A DNA stretch of 34,803 bases from Thermomicrobiales bacterium (GCA_023957115.1 JAMLHN010000041.1:1-34803), one strand, 5' to 3'; shown: positions 15,732-24,311, counted from the first letter of the stretch. Numbers and translations: made by a program. The notes: generated by a model from the letters alone, not told the origin.

Positions 15732-16576
15732 GCGCCTGGGATGAGTCTGATGTTCGCACCCTTGCCGAGCTCTATAGCCTGGCAACGACGCCTGCGCGCA
15801 CGTCGGCAATTCGCGCAGCAGGCATAGTGGATGGGAGCCATGGGGTCGATCTCGGTTGCGGTTCCGGAGTGCCGCTGGCGCAACTGGCAAAGACGGTCGG
15901 TCCAGACGGCGCGGTCACCGGCATCGATAACAGTTCGGCCCAGCTGGAGCTTGCCCGTGAGCGCATCGACCGGGACGAGCTGGACGACCGCGTCACGCTG
16001 ATCGAAGCCGATCTCACGCAGCCCCTCCCCGTCCCAATGGGCGCGTTCGATTGGGCCTGGGCGGAGAATGTGCTCTGGCCGTCACTACTTGGGGACGACG
16101 ACCGTACTTTGCGGGCTCTCGTTCGTGCCGTGCGGCCGGGTGGGCGCTTCGCGTTGCTCTTCGGGAATTTCCATCGGGCGTTCGAAGTTCCGGGCTATCC
16201 GCATCTCGAGCACAAGATCTATCTGGCCGATGGACTCCGTTGGTTCGGGCAGGGCGCCGCCGATCCTGACCGGCATTTCGAGAATGCCGCGTCGTGGCTC
16301 CGGCGGGTGGGGCTCGTCGACATCCAGGTCTCGACGCATATCACCGAGCTCACGCAGCCGTTGCCGGTGGCCGCGCGGCGACATCTCGAGCTCTGCTTCG
16401 CCACCCTTTTCGGCGACGAGCTGGAGCCGCTGGCGGCTCAGGCCGGCATAACCCCGGACGAGTGGGCGCTCTGGCGACGGCTCTCCGTTCCCAGTTCGCC
16501 CGACTATCTCCTCGACCGCGATGACTATCGGATAGTGCGGATATCCACCCTCACGACCGGAATGGTTTCGAGCTGA
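15728..16576 (+). CDS. class I SAM-dependent methyltransferase, last gene of the uptake operon
   Basis: A 282-residue protein with the SAM motif I VDLGCGSG (40-47), motif II-like GIDNSSAQLELARERI, and 'DRVTLIEADLTQPLP' before 'FDWAWAENVLWPSLLGDDD' and 'RALVRAVRPGGRFALLFGNF'. Substrate unknown. ATG 15728 overlaps the ATPase stop by 4 bases, the same tight coupling found between the other operon genes, so it probably acts on the imported compound or its product. The C-terminal half (PHLEHKIYLADGLRWFG) is unlike the small-molecule methyltransferases I can name. The upstream frame to 15647 is shadowed by the ATPase gene and is not used. Confidence 0.8.
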   Translation: MSAWDESDVRTLAELYSLATTPARTSAIRAAGIVDGSHGVDLGCGSGVPLAQLAKTVGPDGAVTGIDNSSAQLELARERIDRDELDDRVTLIEADLTQPLPVPMGAFDWAWAENVLWPSLLGDDDRTLRALVRAVRPGGRFALLFGNFHRAFEVPGYPHLEHKIYLADGLRWFGQGAADPDRHFENAASWLRRVGLVDIQVSTHITELTQPLPVAARRHLELCFATLFGDELEPLAAQAGITPDEWALWRRLSVPSSPDYLLDRDDYRIVRISTLTTGMVSS

Positions 16577-16741
16577 TCCGGGCCCGATGCCCTGTCGCCC
16601 TGTTCGTCTCCCCCCGGGGCCGCTCTTCACGATCCGGGAAGCCCTTGCCGGGGTGCTTCACTCCCCAATTCGCAGCGGATTCGGCCACCAGAACGCTTTT
16701 CCGCTGGCCACTTGCCACACGATGCACAATGTTCCGGACGA

Positions 16742-16770
16742 TTGCCGAACGATTGCTTAGTTGCTACCAT
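16742..16770 (+). promoter_or_regulatory. candidate promoter and repeats upstream of the TetR gene
   Basis: TTGCCG (16742-16747) and TACCAT (16765-16770) are spaced by 17 bp. Direct repeats of the form G(G/A)ACGATT overlap or flank it (near 16736, 16747 and 16779) and could be the regulator's own operator. The rest of 16577-16852 shows nothing else. Confidence 0.4.
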
Positions 16771-16852
16771 GTGTTGATCGAACGATTCCCGCAGAGTTCA
16801 ATGCAGGTTGACGCGACCGAACCAGCGCCGTGTCCCAGACAGGACGTGCCAA

Positions 16853-17521
16853 ATGACGACAACGATGCCGCGCGAAGTCGGGCGACCACGGGTGTTTTCC
16901 GATGACGTGATTTTTCAGGCCACACAGCTCACGCTCGCCCGTGAGGGGTATGGCCGGCTTACCCTCGATGCCATTGCCAAGGAGATCGGCTGTACGCGCC
17001 AGGCGCTCGTACGCCGTTTCGGATCGAAACATGCCCTCGTGCTGGCCTATCTCAATTGGTCACTCGGTCATGTGGCCAGCGGCTATCGGCAGGTACGCGA
17101 TGAAGCCGAAACGCCATTGGGCGCCCTGCGCGCGCGCTTTCTCTGGCCCGCCGAGCAACGTCCACGCGAGATCGGAGATCCGACCAGCCAGGCCAATATT
17201 CTTTCGTTTTTCATTGGCGCGCGCGACGATCCCGAGTTCGCTCAACGGCTCGCCGAGATCAATCAGGTCTATGAGGCCGAGATCTCCAGCTTGCTGCAAG
17301 CCGCCATCGATCAGGGAGAACTGCATCCGGCCACCGATCCGGCGAAGCTCGCCCACCTGCTCTTTGCCGGAACGACGGGCGAAGTCGTGCTTTGGGCTGC
17401 GTATCCCCAGGGTGACGTGGTCGAACGGCTTGGCTCCATATTCGACGCGACGGTTGCTCCCTATCTGACTGGTGACTCGGCCGAGCTCGATCCGGGTGCA
17501 AACGGTCAGCCACGTCGATGA
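16853..17521 (+). CDS. TetR-family transcriptional regulator
   Basis: A 222-residue regulator. The TetR helix-turn-helix is at residues about 10-55 (VFSDDVIFQATQLTLAREGY, 'LTLDAIAKEIGCTRQALVRRFGSKHALVLAYL'), followed by an all-helical ligand-binding domain ending near 'LGSIFDATVAPYL'. ATG 16853 is chosen over the upstream frame because AGGA lies about 8 nt before it and the protein then starts with the usual short tail. Its stop overlaps the ATG of the next gene as ATGA, so the two are one transcript. It is likely autoregulatory, acting on the repeats around 16736-16787. The ligand is unknown. Confidence 0.88.
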   Translation: MTTTMPREVGRPRVFSDDVIFQATQLTLAREGYGRLTLDAIAKEIGCTRQALVRRFGSKHALVLAYLNWSLGHVASGYRQVRDEAETPLGALRARFLWPAEQRPREIGDPTSQANILSFFIGARDDPEFAQRLAEINQVYEAEISSLLQAAIDQGELHPATDPAKLAHLLFAGTTGEVVLWAAYPQGDVVERLGSIFDATVAPYLTGDSAELDPGANGQPRR

Positions 17522-17883
17522 TGACCGAATCGCACGAAATGTTCGGGGCCCTGCGCGCCTTTTGCCTGGAGCTCCCGGAAGCGCAGGAGGTTTCCGCCTG
17601 GGACCGGCCGACCTTTCGTGTCCGCAACAAGATCTTCGCGATGCCGCGCGAGCGCGACGAGGTGCGCCCGTCGATTTGGTGCAAGGCCGCTCCCGGCGTG
17701 CAGACCCTTTTGGTGACGGGAGATCCGGAGACGTTCTACGCACCGCCCTATGTCGGCCCGAAGGGATGGATTGGGATCGTCCTGGACGCAAACGCCGACC
17801 TGGACTACGTCACGTCCCTGGTCGAGGAGAGCTACCGGCTGATCGCGCCGAAACGGCTCGTCCGGCAACTGGGCGGGGAGTGA
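17518..17883 (+). CDS. MmcQ/YjbR family protein
   Basis: Small cytoplasmic protein of 121 residues. The pattern 'ALRAFCLELPEAQEVSAWDRPTFRVRNKIFAM' followed by 'SIWCKAAPGVQTLLV' and 'PYVGPKGWIGIVLD...VTSLVEESYRLIAPKRLV' is the YjbR/CyaY-like fold of the MmcQ family, proposed to bind DNA but without a settled function. It overlaps the TetR gene by 4 bases (ATGA) and therefore relies on its translation. The length is normal for the family. Confidence 0.85.
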   Translation: MMTESHEMFGALRAFCLELPEAQEVSAWDRPTFRVRNKIFAMPRERDEVRPSIWCKAAPGVQTLLVTGDPETFYAPPYVGPKGWIGIVLDANADLDYVTSLVEESYRLIAPKRLVRQLGGE

Positions 17884-17918
17884 GGAGTTCTACGGAATCC
17901 GGGCTTTGCAAATACAGC

Positions 17919-18794
17919 CTACCGCCCCACGACCCCAAGCTCCTGCGCGACACGTTCCAGCGCGGAGATATGCTCCGCGGGAGATCGAAATCCCGCGCTC
18001 ATGGTATTGACGCAGAGGTGGGTCGCGCCGAGTCGCCGCCATCCTTCCACGAACCCGTGCCAGACATCCGGCGATCCGCTGTTGACATCGAGCCGCGGCT
18101 CCAAACCGATTTCAGACGGATTGCGCCCCGCCTCCCGCGTGTAGGTCCAGAGCTTCTCGAGCATGGCGGCCATGGCGTCGTTTGGTTCCCTCCAGGGGAA
18201 CCAGCCATCGGCGAACGTCGCAATCCGGCGCAAGGTCGAATCTGCATACCCACCGATCCAGATCGGAATCGGTTGCTGGACTGGCAGGGGGTTGATCCCA
18301 GCCTCGACCACCTGGTCCCACTGGCCATCGAAGATGATCGACGGATTGGTCCAGAGCGCCCGCAGCAGCTGCATCTGTTCCTGGGACCGAACCCCGCGAT
18401 TGCTGAAGGCTTCGCCCAGCGCCTCGTACTCGACCGCGTTCCATCCGACCCCGATTCCCAGGCGCATCCGACCATTGCTGAGCACATCGACTTCGGCAGC
18501 CTGCTTTGCCACCAACGCGGTTTGGCGTTGGGGCAGGATCAGCACGCCGGTGACCAGCTCGAGCCGCTCGGTCAGCGCGGCGGCATAGCCGAACAGGACG
18601 AAGACTTCGTGGAAGGGATTTCTCAGCTCGTAACTGCCGGTCCAGTTGGGGCGGTTGGCGAGGTCGGCGCCGAGCACATGGTCATAGGCCAGCAGATGGG
18701 TATAGCCCAGGGCCTCGACTGTTTGCAGGTACGCCTTGAGCGCGCCAGTGTCGTTGCCGAATTCGGTCTGTGGGAAGACTACGCCAATGCGCAT
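17919..18794 (-). CDS. LLM-class (F420-type) oxidoreductase
   Basis: A 291-residue TIM-barrel flavin or F420-dependent oxidoreductase of the luciferase-like monooxygenase class. Start MRIGVVFPQTEFG; 'LEALGYTHLLAYDHVLG'-like segment VEALGYTHLLAYDHV; 'ERLELVTGVLILPQRQTALVAKQAAEVDVLSNGRMRLGIGVGW' (the classic cofactor-binding region); 'IPIWIGGYADSTLRRIATFADGWFP' near the C-terminal third. The long barrel with the 'GIGVGWN' turn fits the F420-dependent subgroup, but FMN use cannot be excluded. ATG 18794 follows AGGAG 9 nt upstream; the frame is open to 18896. It is convergent with the MmcQ gene (35-base gap). Confidence 0.88.
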   Translation of the reverse strand: MRIGVVFPQTEFGNDTGALKAYLQTVEALGYTHLLAYDHVLGADLANRPNWTGSYELRNPFHEVFVLFGYAAALTERLELVTGVLILPQRQTALVAKQAAEVDVLSNGRMRLGIGVGWNAVEYEALGEAFSNRGVRSQEQMQLLRALWTNPSIIFDGQWDQVVEAGINPLPVQQPIPIWIGGYADSTLRRIATFADGWFPWREPNDAMAAMLEKLWTYTREAGRNPSEIGLEPRLDVNSGSPDVWHGFVEGWRRLGATHLCVNTMSAGFRSPAEHISALERVAQELGVVGR

Positions 18795-19043
18795 GGAAAC
18801 CAGCTCCTTGGCCGAGACCGGTTCGCGATCCTGCCGGCGAAACCGGGTCGAGGGTGAGACAAGCGACGGCCGGTTGGACACGTCGCTCGTGTGCATTGTG
18901 TCAGATCGGCGGAATCGAAGCTATGCGCCATCGATGCGATGCGCATTTCGAAGGATCTGTCCATCGGTACAATCCTGAGCGGTGCGGTGTTGCCCGCCGA
19001 TACCGCGCCATGTCAGGTCGTTCCGCGAACGCTGGATTGTGCT

Positions 19044-19718
19044 ATGCCCACACGCCCCGATCTCGAACCCTTTCTCGCGCGGCTCGCCGTCACCCCGGCG
19101 CCGCCGAACTCGGTCAATCCTTGGTCGAGCGAAACCGCGTACGGTCAGATTCGGCTGGAAAACCTCCGCCACTACTTCGGACAGCTCCTGGAACGAAACA
19201 CGACCACCCTCCTTCTTGGAGAGGCGCCAGGCTATCAGGGGTGTCGCCGAACCGGGGTGGGGTTTACCAGTGAGCCGCAGCTCATCTCTGGAATTGCGGA
19301 GGTGGGGATGTTCGGCGCCGACCGGGGGTATCGGCTCAGCGGCGAGTTCGAGACGATGCGCAGAGAACCTTCGGCCACGATCGTCTGGGGTGAGCTGGCA
19401 CGGCACGATTTCGTTCCGCTCATCTGGTCCGCGTTCCCCTTCCACCCGCACAAACCGGGTTTGCCCAACTCGAACCGGCCGCCCAAACGTGGGGAGATCA
19501 ACTTCGGACGGCCCATCTTCCTCGACCTGGCCGAAGCGTTTCAGATCGAACGGGTCTTCGCCGTTGGCAATGTCGCGCACGCATCGCTGGCGGTCGCTGG
19601 CATCGACGCTCCCAAGATCCGCCATCCGGCCCAAGGAGGCAAGAACGACTTCGTCGCCGGACTCGACTGGGTCGTCACCCACCCGAGCGACCTTGGCCGG
19701 ATGCCGTGGAGGAGTTAG
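19044..19718 (+). CDS. uracil-DNA glycosylase superfamily protein
   Basis: A 224-residue protein with the uracil-DNA glycosylase fold: motif A LLLGEAPGYQGCRRTGVGFTS (about residues 54-74), a conserved 'FVPLIWSAFPFHPH' region, 'RVFAVGNVAHASL', and the motif-B-like 'RHPAQGGKNDF' loop with a His near the end. It probably removes uracil or related damaged bases, leaving an abasic site. The Asn and Asp of family-1 enzymes are replaced by the GEAPG form, so it resembles the broader family 4/5/6 group. ATG 19044 gives a normal N-terminus; no clear Shine-Dalgarno sequence precedes it. The next gene on this strand encodes an abasic-site binding SRAP protein. Confidence 0.8.
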   Translation: MPTRPDLEPFLARLAVTPAPPNSVNPWSSETAYGQIRLENLRHYFGQLLERNTTTLLLGEAPGYQGCRRTGVGFTSEPQLISGIAEVGMFGADRGYRLSGEFETMRREPSATIVWGELARHDFVPLIWSAFPFHPHKPGLPNSNRPPKRGEINFGRPIFLDLAEAFQIERVFAVGNVAHASLAVAGIDAPKIRHPAQGGKNDFVAGLDWVVTHPSDLGRMPWRS

Positions 19719-20176
19719 GAGCTGGGAGTTAGGATTTTTGGGTGTTCGGCAGAGCCATTCGATCATGCCGCGTACGTACGCATCAAGGAGCGCTGGAGGG
19801 GTTTGAGATACGTCTGGACAACGGACACTGGACCTCTCGGATGAACGACGCCGTGCTATCGCGCACGTACGCACGGAAGGGGTATGAGCCCAGCGTTTCA
19901 ACGTTGGGATTTTGGATTGCTTGCTGGGAAGGACCCCATCGATCCCAGACGACGTGAAATCATCTGCTCTTTGGACAAATCTGGGATAATTAGAACGTGT
20001 GATCTGCGCCAGCCGCAGAGACATTTTTCTGTCATCGTCGTTCGCCGTGTTCGACGATGCACACATGACATAGTCAGGGCGTGTTCGAAACAATGCTCCC
20101 GCGGTCCAACGTCCAGCATTGCTTCCCCTAACATCTTTCCCGGACCCTTTCTCGAACATGCCCCAGGAGCCATCCC
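19719..20176. repeat. gene-free spacer with short scattered repeats
   Basis: No gene is supported. It opens with GGAGTTAGGAGCTGGGAGTT (19713-19732), a low-complexity unit also found near 718 and 34699. It carries CGTACGTACGCA-like motifs at about 19772 and 19865, which recur at about 20930 after the SRAP gene. The stretch 19960-20170 is the upstream region of the SRAP gene; no good promoter was identified. Confidence 0.4.
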
Positions 20177-20851
20177 ATGTGCGGACGATATGTGTTCGGA
20201 GCCCCTGAAGATATTTCCGAGCGGTTCCAGCTACGCCAGCTCAACCTCCATCTCCCCCATACCTGGAACGCGGCGCCCACCAACCACCTTCCGGTCATTA
20301 TCGAGAATCAGGAGGGCGAGCGGGAAGCGCAGCTGATGCAATGGGGACTTATTCCTCGGTGGGCCAAGCCGGGCGACAAGCGGCCGATGGCGCCGATCAA
20401 CGCCCGGGCAGAGACGATTACCGAAAAGCCAATGTTCCGGAATCTGATCAAACGCCATCGCTGCCTGGTGCCCGCCAATGGCTTCTATGAATGGAAGAAC
20501 CTGGGCGATCGCAAGCAGCCCTACTACGTCACCGTGCCGGACGATCCCCTGTTCGCGTTCGCCGGACTCTACGAGTCGTTCACCAACGACGATGGCGAGG
20601 AAACTAACACCTACACGATCATCACGACTGAGCCGAACGAGCTTATGTCGACCATCCACACTCGGATGCCGGTGATCCTGCATCCGCAGGATGAAGAGGA
20701 ATGGCTCGATCCCGACGTGACCGATCCGCTCCAGGTCGAGCGCCTGCTGGTCCCGTATCCCGCAGGCGAGATGGAGGCGTATCCGGTCAGCCGTAAGGTC
20801 GGGAACACCCGCAACAATGCCCCGGATCTGATCGAACCGATCGAGGAGTGA
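20177..20851 (+). CDS. SRAP-domain abasic-site DNA-crosslinking protein (YedK/HMCES type)
   Basis: A 224-residue SRAP protein. After removal of Met1, Cys2 (MCGRY) forms a thiazolidine link with abasic sites in single-stranded DNA, shielding them during replication. The expected active-site residues are visible: Cys2, Asn75 in PINARAE, Glu105 in NGFYEW and His161 in TIHTRMP. The FQLRQLNLHLPHTWNAAPT and 'MQWGLIPRW' regions are also typical. ATG 20177 has CAGGAG 7 nt upstream, and moving the start is not possible because Cys2 must be next. It lies downstream of a uracil glycosylase gene on the same strand, fitting a base-excision or abasic-site theme, though 458 bases separate them. Confidence 0.93.
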   Translation: MCGRYVFGAPEDISERFQLRQLNLHLPHTWNAAPTNHLPVIIENQEGEREAQLMQWGLIPRWAKPGDKRPMAPINARAETITEKPMFRNLIKRHRCLVPANGFYEWKNLGDRKQPYYVTVPDDPLFAFAGLYESFTNDDGEETNTYTIITTEPNELMSTIHTRMPVILHPQDEEEWLDPDVTDPLQVERLLVPYPAGEMEAYPVSRKVGNTRNNAPDLIEPIEE

Positions 20852-20993
20852 GCCTGTCCTAGCGCGACGTGCTGATACGTTCGGACAACGAACGCTGAAT
20901 ACGCATGGAAAACAGAGCCCTTCGGTCGCGTACGTACGCACCGCTGGCAGGGGCGCCCGCCGGTGGGGGCTCTGGTGGTCAACAGCCACGTAC

Positions 20994-21011
20994 GGTAGGA
21001 ATTCTCCTACC
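20994..21011. terminator. hairpin between convergent genes
   Basis: GGTAGGA (20994-21000), ATTC loop, TCCTACC (21005-21011). The right arm can alternatively pair with GTAGGAG near 21026-21032. It sits between the ends of the SRAP gene and the minus-strand SDR gene. There is no T-run, so it is a weak bidirectional terminator candidate. Confidence 0.35.
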
Positions 21012-21046
21012 ACAGCGACGGTGTGTAGGAGACCAGTATCGCCGTG

Positions 21047-21826
21047 TTATTGCAGCCCGGACGTTTTCGGAATCGGGGCGTGGCCGATGGTCCAGCCACC
21101 GTCGACGGCGAGGTTCTGCCCGGTGATATAGGAGGCTTCGTCGGAGGCCAGGAAGAGAACCGCATTGGCGACCTCCTCCGGACGGCCGGGCCGGTCGAGC
21201 ACCGTCATGTCGCGCCAGAACTGGAGGAACTCGGGGTGCTCTGCCAGCATCCTGGTGACCTCTGGGCGGCCGGCGTCGATCGGACCCGGACTGACGGCGT
21301 TGACGCGAATCCCCCGCGTTCCCAGGTCGATCGCCATCGAGCGAGTCAGACCGAAGAGCGCGCTCTTGGCCGTCACATAGGCGACATGGTTGCTGGCGCC
21401 CATCATTCCTTCGACCGAGGCGATATGGACGATGGCTCCACCGCCCGATTGCTCGATCAGCGGCACCGCGGCATGCGACATGTAGAACGCCCCGTCGAGC
21501 GAGACCGAGAGTCCCTGTCGCCATTCGGCCGGGTCCATGGTTTCGATATCGAAGTGCCCGCCCAGGTAGGCTGCGCAGTTCACGAGAATGTGGAGCTCGC
21601 CGGCCCAGTTCTTCGCCATGTCGACCGCGTTGTCGCAATCCTGACTGCTGGAGACATCGCAGCGGATGAACTTGCCTCCTGCCTCATCCGCCGTCTGTTG
21701 CCCGGCAGGCGCGTTGATATCCGCGATCACCACCCTGGCGCCCTCGGCCGCAAACCGCAACGCGATGGCCCGCCCGATCCCAGTCGATCCCCCGGTGACC
21801 ATCGCCGTCTTGTTCTCGAGTCGCAC
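21047..21826 (-). CDS. short-chain dehydrogenase/reductase
   Basis: A 259-residue classical SDR: TGGSTGIG cofactor loop (11-18), 'VIADINAP' with an acidic residue at the end of strand 2 favouring NAD(H), NCAAYLGG (NAG-like motif), catalytic Ser in 'HIASVEG', Tyr and Lys in 'AYVTAKSAL', and 'RVNAVSPGPIDAG'. It oxidises or reduces a hydroxyl or keto group of an unknown small molecule. GTG 21826 has CGGAG about 9 nt upstream. It begins 15 bases after the stop of the MalY-type gene, so the two form an operon. Confidence 0.92.
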   Translation of the reverse strand: MRLENKTAMVTGGSTGIGRAIALRFAAEGARVVIADINAPAGQQTADEAGGKFIRCDVSSSQDCDNAVDMAKNWAGELHILVNCAAYLGGHFDIETMDPAEWRQGLSVSLDGAFYMSHAAVPLIEQSGGGAIVHIASVEGMMGASNHVAYVTAKSALFGLTRSMAIDLGTRGIRVNAVSPGPIDAGRPEVTRMLAEHPEFLQFWRDMTVLDRPGRPEEVANAVLFLASDEASYITGQNLAVDGGWTIGHAPIPKTSGLQ

Positions 21827-21841
21827 GGTTCGGCTCCGAGC

Positions 21842-23029
21842 TTAGCTTGCGTCCGACGCGTGCTTCGCGACGGCATTGGCCATCCGCTCCACAGCTTCCG
21901 TCACGATCGCCGGCGCGGTTGCCAGGTTGAACCGCACATGCCCCTGACCGCCCTCACCAAAGGGGACTCCTGAACTGAACCCAACGCGTCCCAGATCGAG
22001 GAAGACCTTGGCCGGGTCATCTCCGAGACCCAGCTCGCGGCAGTCGATCCAGGCGAGATAGGTTGCTTCCGGCGGGGTGTATCGCGCGTTCGGAAGCCGT
22101 TGGGCGAGCTGCTCACCGAGGAGCTGCCGGTTGATATCGATACCGGCGATCGCGCCATCGAGCCAATCGCGCGCCTGGTCGAAGGCGGTGCTATGCGCGA
22201 TAACAGCGATATGTCCGGGATGCGTCCCCATCCGATGATTGATCGTTTGCAGCGCTTCGACCGAATCCGTTCCGGGAATGGCAAGCGCGGCCTTGAATCC
22301 GGCCAGATTCCATCCCTTCGATGCCGAGATCAGGCTCACATCCGGTTCCGTTCCCGCAACCGAGAGATAGGGGGTGAACGTCGAGGTCGGCATGATGAGG
22401 GTTGCATGGATCTCGTCGGACACCACGCGGGCGCCATACTGGCGCGCCAGGCGGGCGACCTGCTCCAGCTCTTCACGGGTATGTACGGTTCCGGTGGGAT
22501 TGTGCGGATTCGAAAGGAGCAGGATGGGGGTACCGCTCGATTCCGCGGCGGTCTTGAACGCGGTTTCCAGCCGGTCGAGATCGAGCCGGCCATGCTCGCT
22601 CAGTTGGGCCGGAATCATCGGCCGTTCCAGCATGGCCGTGACCATGGAAAACGGTGGATAGATAGGTGGCGTGAGAATGATCGGATCGCCCGGTTTGCTC
22701 AGCGTCCGGACCGATTCGATCACACCGGTCATCACATCGGTCACGGTAATCGCCTGAGCCGGATCGAAGGTCCAACCCCAGCGATCGGCCGCGAACGATG
22801 CGACCGCATTTTGCAGCCGGGGTCCCCAGGGGTAGCCCGTATCGCCTAGCAGTAACGCCTGGTGGACCGCGTCGACAATCGGCTGCGCGACATAGGCGTC
22901 CATCTCGGCTACCCACACGGGAAGCACGTCATCCGGGTAGAACTGCCATTTGGCAGAGCTCCGGCGGCGCAGCTCATCGATCTGGAGGTTGGCAAATGGG
23001 GAGATTACGGACGTTGTGTTGGCGGTCAT
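21842..23029 (-). CDS. MalY/PatB-type PLP-dependent aminotransferase or C-S lyase
   Basis: A 395-residue fold-type I PLP enzyme. The start 'RRSSAKWQFYPDDVLPVWVAEMDAYVAQPI' is diagnostic of the MalY/PatB group (cystathionine beta-lyase-like). Further marks are 'LLLSNPHNPTGTVHTREELEQV', 'VVSDEIHATLIMP', the PLP lysine in SASKGWNLAGFK, and 'GVPFGEGGQGHVRFNLAT' near the end with the carboxylate-binding Arg. It is likely to cleave a C-S bond or transaminate. ATG 23029 has only a weak purine run upstream. It precedes an SDR by 15 bases. The 265-base gap before it holds the terminator of the upstream epimerase operon, so it probably has its own promoter. Confidence 0.9.
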   Translation of the reverse strand: MTANTTSVISPFANLQIDELRRRSSAKWQFYPDDVLPVWVAEMDAYVAQPIVDAVHQALLLGDTGYPWGPRLQNAVASFAADRWGWTFDPAQAITVTDVMTGVIESVRTLSKPGDPIILTPPIYPPFSMVTAMLERPMIPAQLSEHGRLDLDRLETAFKTAAESSGTPILLLSNPHNPTGTVHTREELEQVARLARQYGARVVSDEIHATLIMPTSTFTPYLSVAGTEPDVSLISASKGWNLAGFKAALAIPGTDSVEALQTINHRMGTHPGHIAVIAHSTAFDQARDWLDGAIAGIDINRQLLGEQLAQRLPNARYTPPEATYLAWIDCRELGLGDDPAKVFLDLGRVGFSSGVPFGEGGQGHVRFNLATAPAIVTEAVERMANAVAKHASDAS

Positions 23030-23233
23030 GCGATCTGTCTCTTCATCGAGCGCGATTGGTCAAAGGGCGAACTCCGCATGCCGGGAAAAGATCGGACGCG
23101 CAACCTCGATCTCGGTGCATAGGAATTCGATCGAATTGTCATAGATTCCAGCAGGCATGACGCTTCGAGGGCGTTGCCCATGCCTGGTCTGCGATGGACA
23201 ACGTTCAGATTCGTGCATCCAGGATCCTATTCG

Positions 23234-23262
23234 ACTGATCAGGAGCCACGCTCCTGATCAGT
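23234..23262 (-). terminator. hairpin at end of transporter-epimerase operon
   Basis: Perfect 12-bp stem, ACTGATCAGGAG (23234-23245) and CTCCTGATCAGT (23251-23262), with a 5-nt loop. It lies 33 bases after the epimerase stop codon on the minus strand. No T-run follows, so it may terminate weakly or protect the 3' end. Nothing else is seen in 23030-23294. Confidence 0.5.
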
Positions 23263-23294
23263 GCTAGGTACCAATCACATTCAGCGCGAAGGAT

Positions 23295-24278
23295 CTATGT
23301 TGTCGTCGCCGCCAGTCCGTCCTGAATCGAGCGAAAGACATCGTGCTGCGGGTCGTAGCCGAGCAGAGCGCGGGCCTTGGCGATGCTGTGATGGATTCGG
23401 ATCGGCTGCGCTGGGATCGTGGCATCGAGGTAGGTCAGACCAGCCTTTTCTGCGAGGTAGGGAATCACCTCACCGTAGGAGAATGGCGCTGGACCGCTGA
23501 GATTAAAGGCCTGTCCGACTGCCTCTGGCCGTTCGAGCAACAGCGTGAGCCCCTGCACGATATCGCGCACGTCAACGCAGTGGAACATCCATGGAGTCCC
23601 TGATTCATCGCGTGGCAGCAAGAGATCTGGTGCCGATTCCCCCGCCGGCGCCAACGAATCTGCGAATGCGTCACCTGCCCGCGACCGTACGAAACGCATG
23701 GCGCCGTCATAGAAGAGAAAGCCGCCAAGTGTCCCCTTCGGACTCACGGATTCCCAGGGCTCGTAGACGAGGGCAAACCGTGCAATGGCAATCGGGAGAC
23801 CATTGGCGCGGTAGTAGTACTGGAGGATCTCTTCGCCAGCGACCTTTGTAAGGCCATAGAAGCTATAGGGCTCTCGAGGATGACTTTCGTCGATCGGGAG
23901 GTACTTGGCCAGCAGGGAGGGATAGACCTCATCGCTGCTCGCAAAGACAATTCGGTCGATCTTGGCTTCAGATGCAGCGTGAACCAAGTTGAATGTCCCG
24001 CGGATGTTGTCGTCCATAAGCGTGGGGTTCATCGATTCCGACCCCCACAACATCATGGCTCCGAGGTGCATGATCTTGTCGACGCCGGCCACAGCAGCGG
24101 ACGCCGATTCTGGATCGCGGAGATTGCCCACAAGAACGTCGACGCCGTCCTCGATCGCACCATCGTGGCCGGGATCGTCTGGGAGGACCAATCCTCGGAC
24201 GTCATGCCCGCTGGCAATCATTGATCGGGCGAAGTTGCGACCAACTCGTCCTGTAACACCGGTGACCAAGAGCTTCAT
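23295..24278 (-). CDS. NAD-dependent epimerase/dehydratase
   Basis: A 327-residue extended SDR: glycine motif GVTGRVG (7-13), 'VDKIMHLGAMMLWG' in place of the usual HLAA, 'IVFASSDEVYPS' carrying the catalytic Ser region, Tyr and Lys in YSFYGLTKVAGEE, and a C-terminal substrate domain (NLSGPAPFSYGEVIPYLAE). These enzymes act on sugar nucleotides or related polyols. ATG 24278 has a full AAGGAGG 8 nt upstream. It begins 33 bases after the DppC gene in the same direction, so it is the last gene of the transporter operon and probably acts on the imported compound or a derivative. Confidence 0.88.
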   Translation of the reverse strand: MKLLVTGVTGRVGRNFARSMIASGHDVRGLVLPDDPGHDGAIEDGVDVLVGNLRDPESASAAVAGVDKIMHLGAMMLWGSESMNPTLMDDNIRGTFNLVHAASEAKIDRIVFASSDEVYPSLLAKYLPIDESHPREPYSFYGLTKVAGEEILQYYYRANGLPIAIARFALVYEPWESVSPKGTLGGFLFYDGAMRFVRSRAGDAFADSLAPAGESAPDLLLPRDESGTPWMFHCVDVRDIVQGLTLLLERPEAVGQAFNLSGPAPFSYGEVIPYLAEKAGLTYLDATIPAQPIRIHHSIAKARALLGYDPQHDVFRSIQDGLAATTT

Positions 24279-24311
24279 GTTGCCGACCTCCTTGGACGGG
24301 TTTACGAATCG

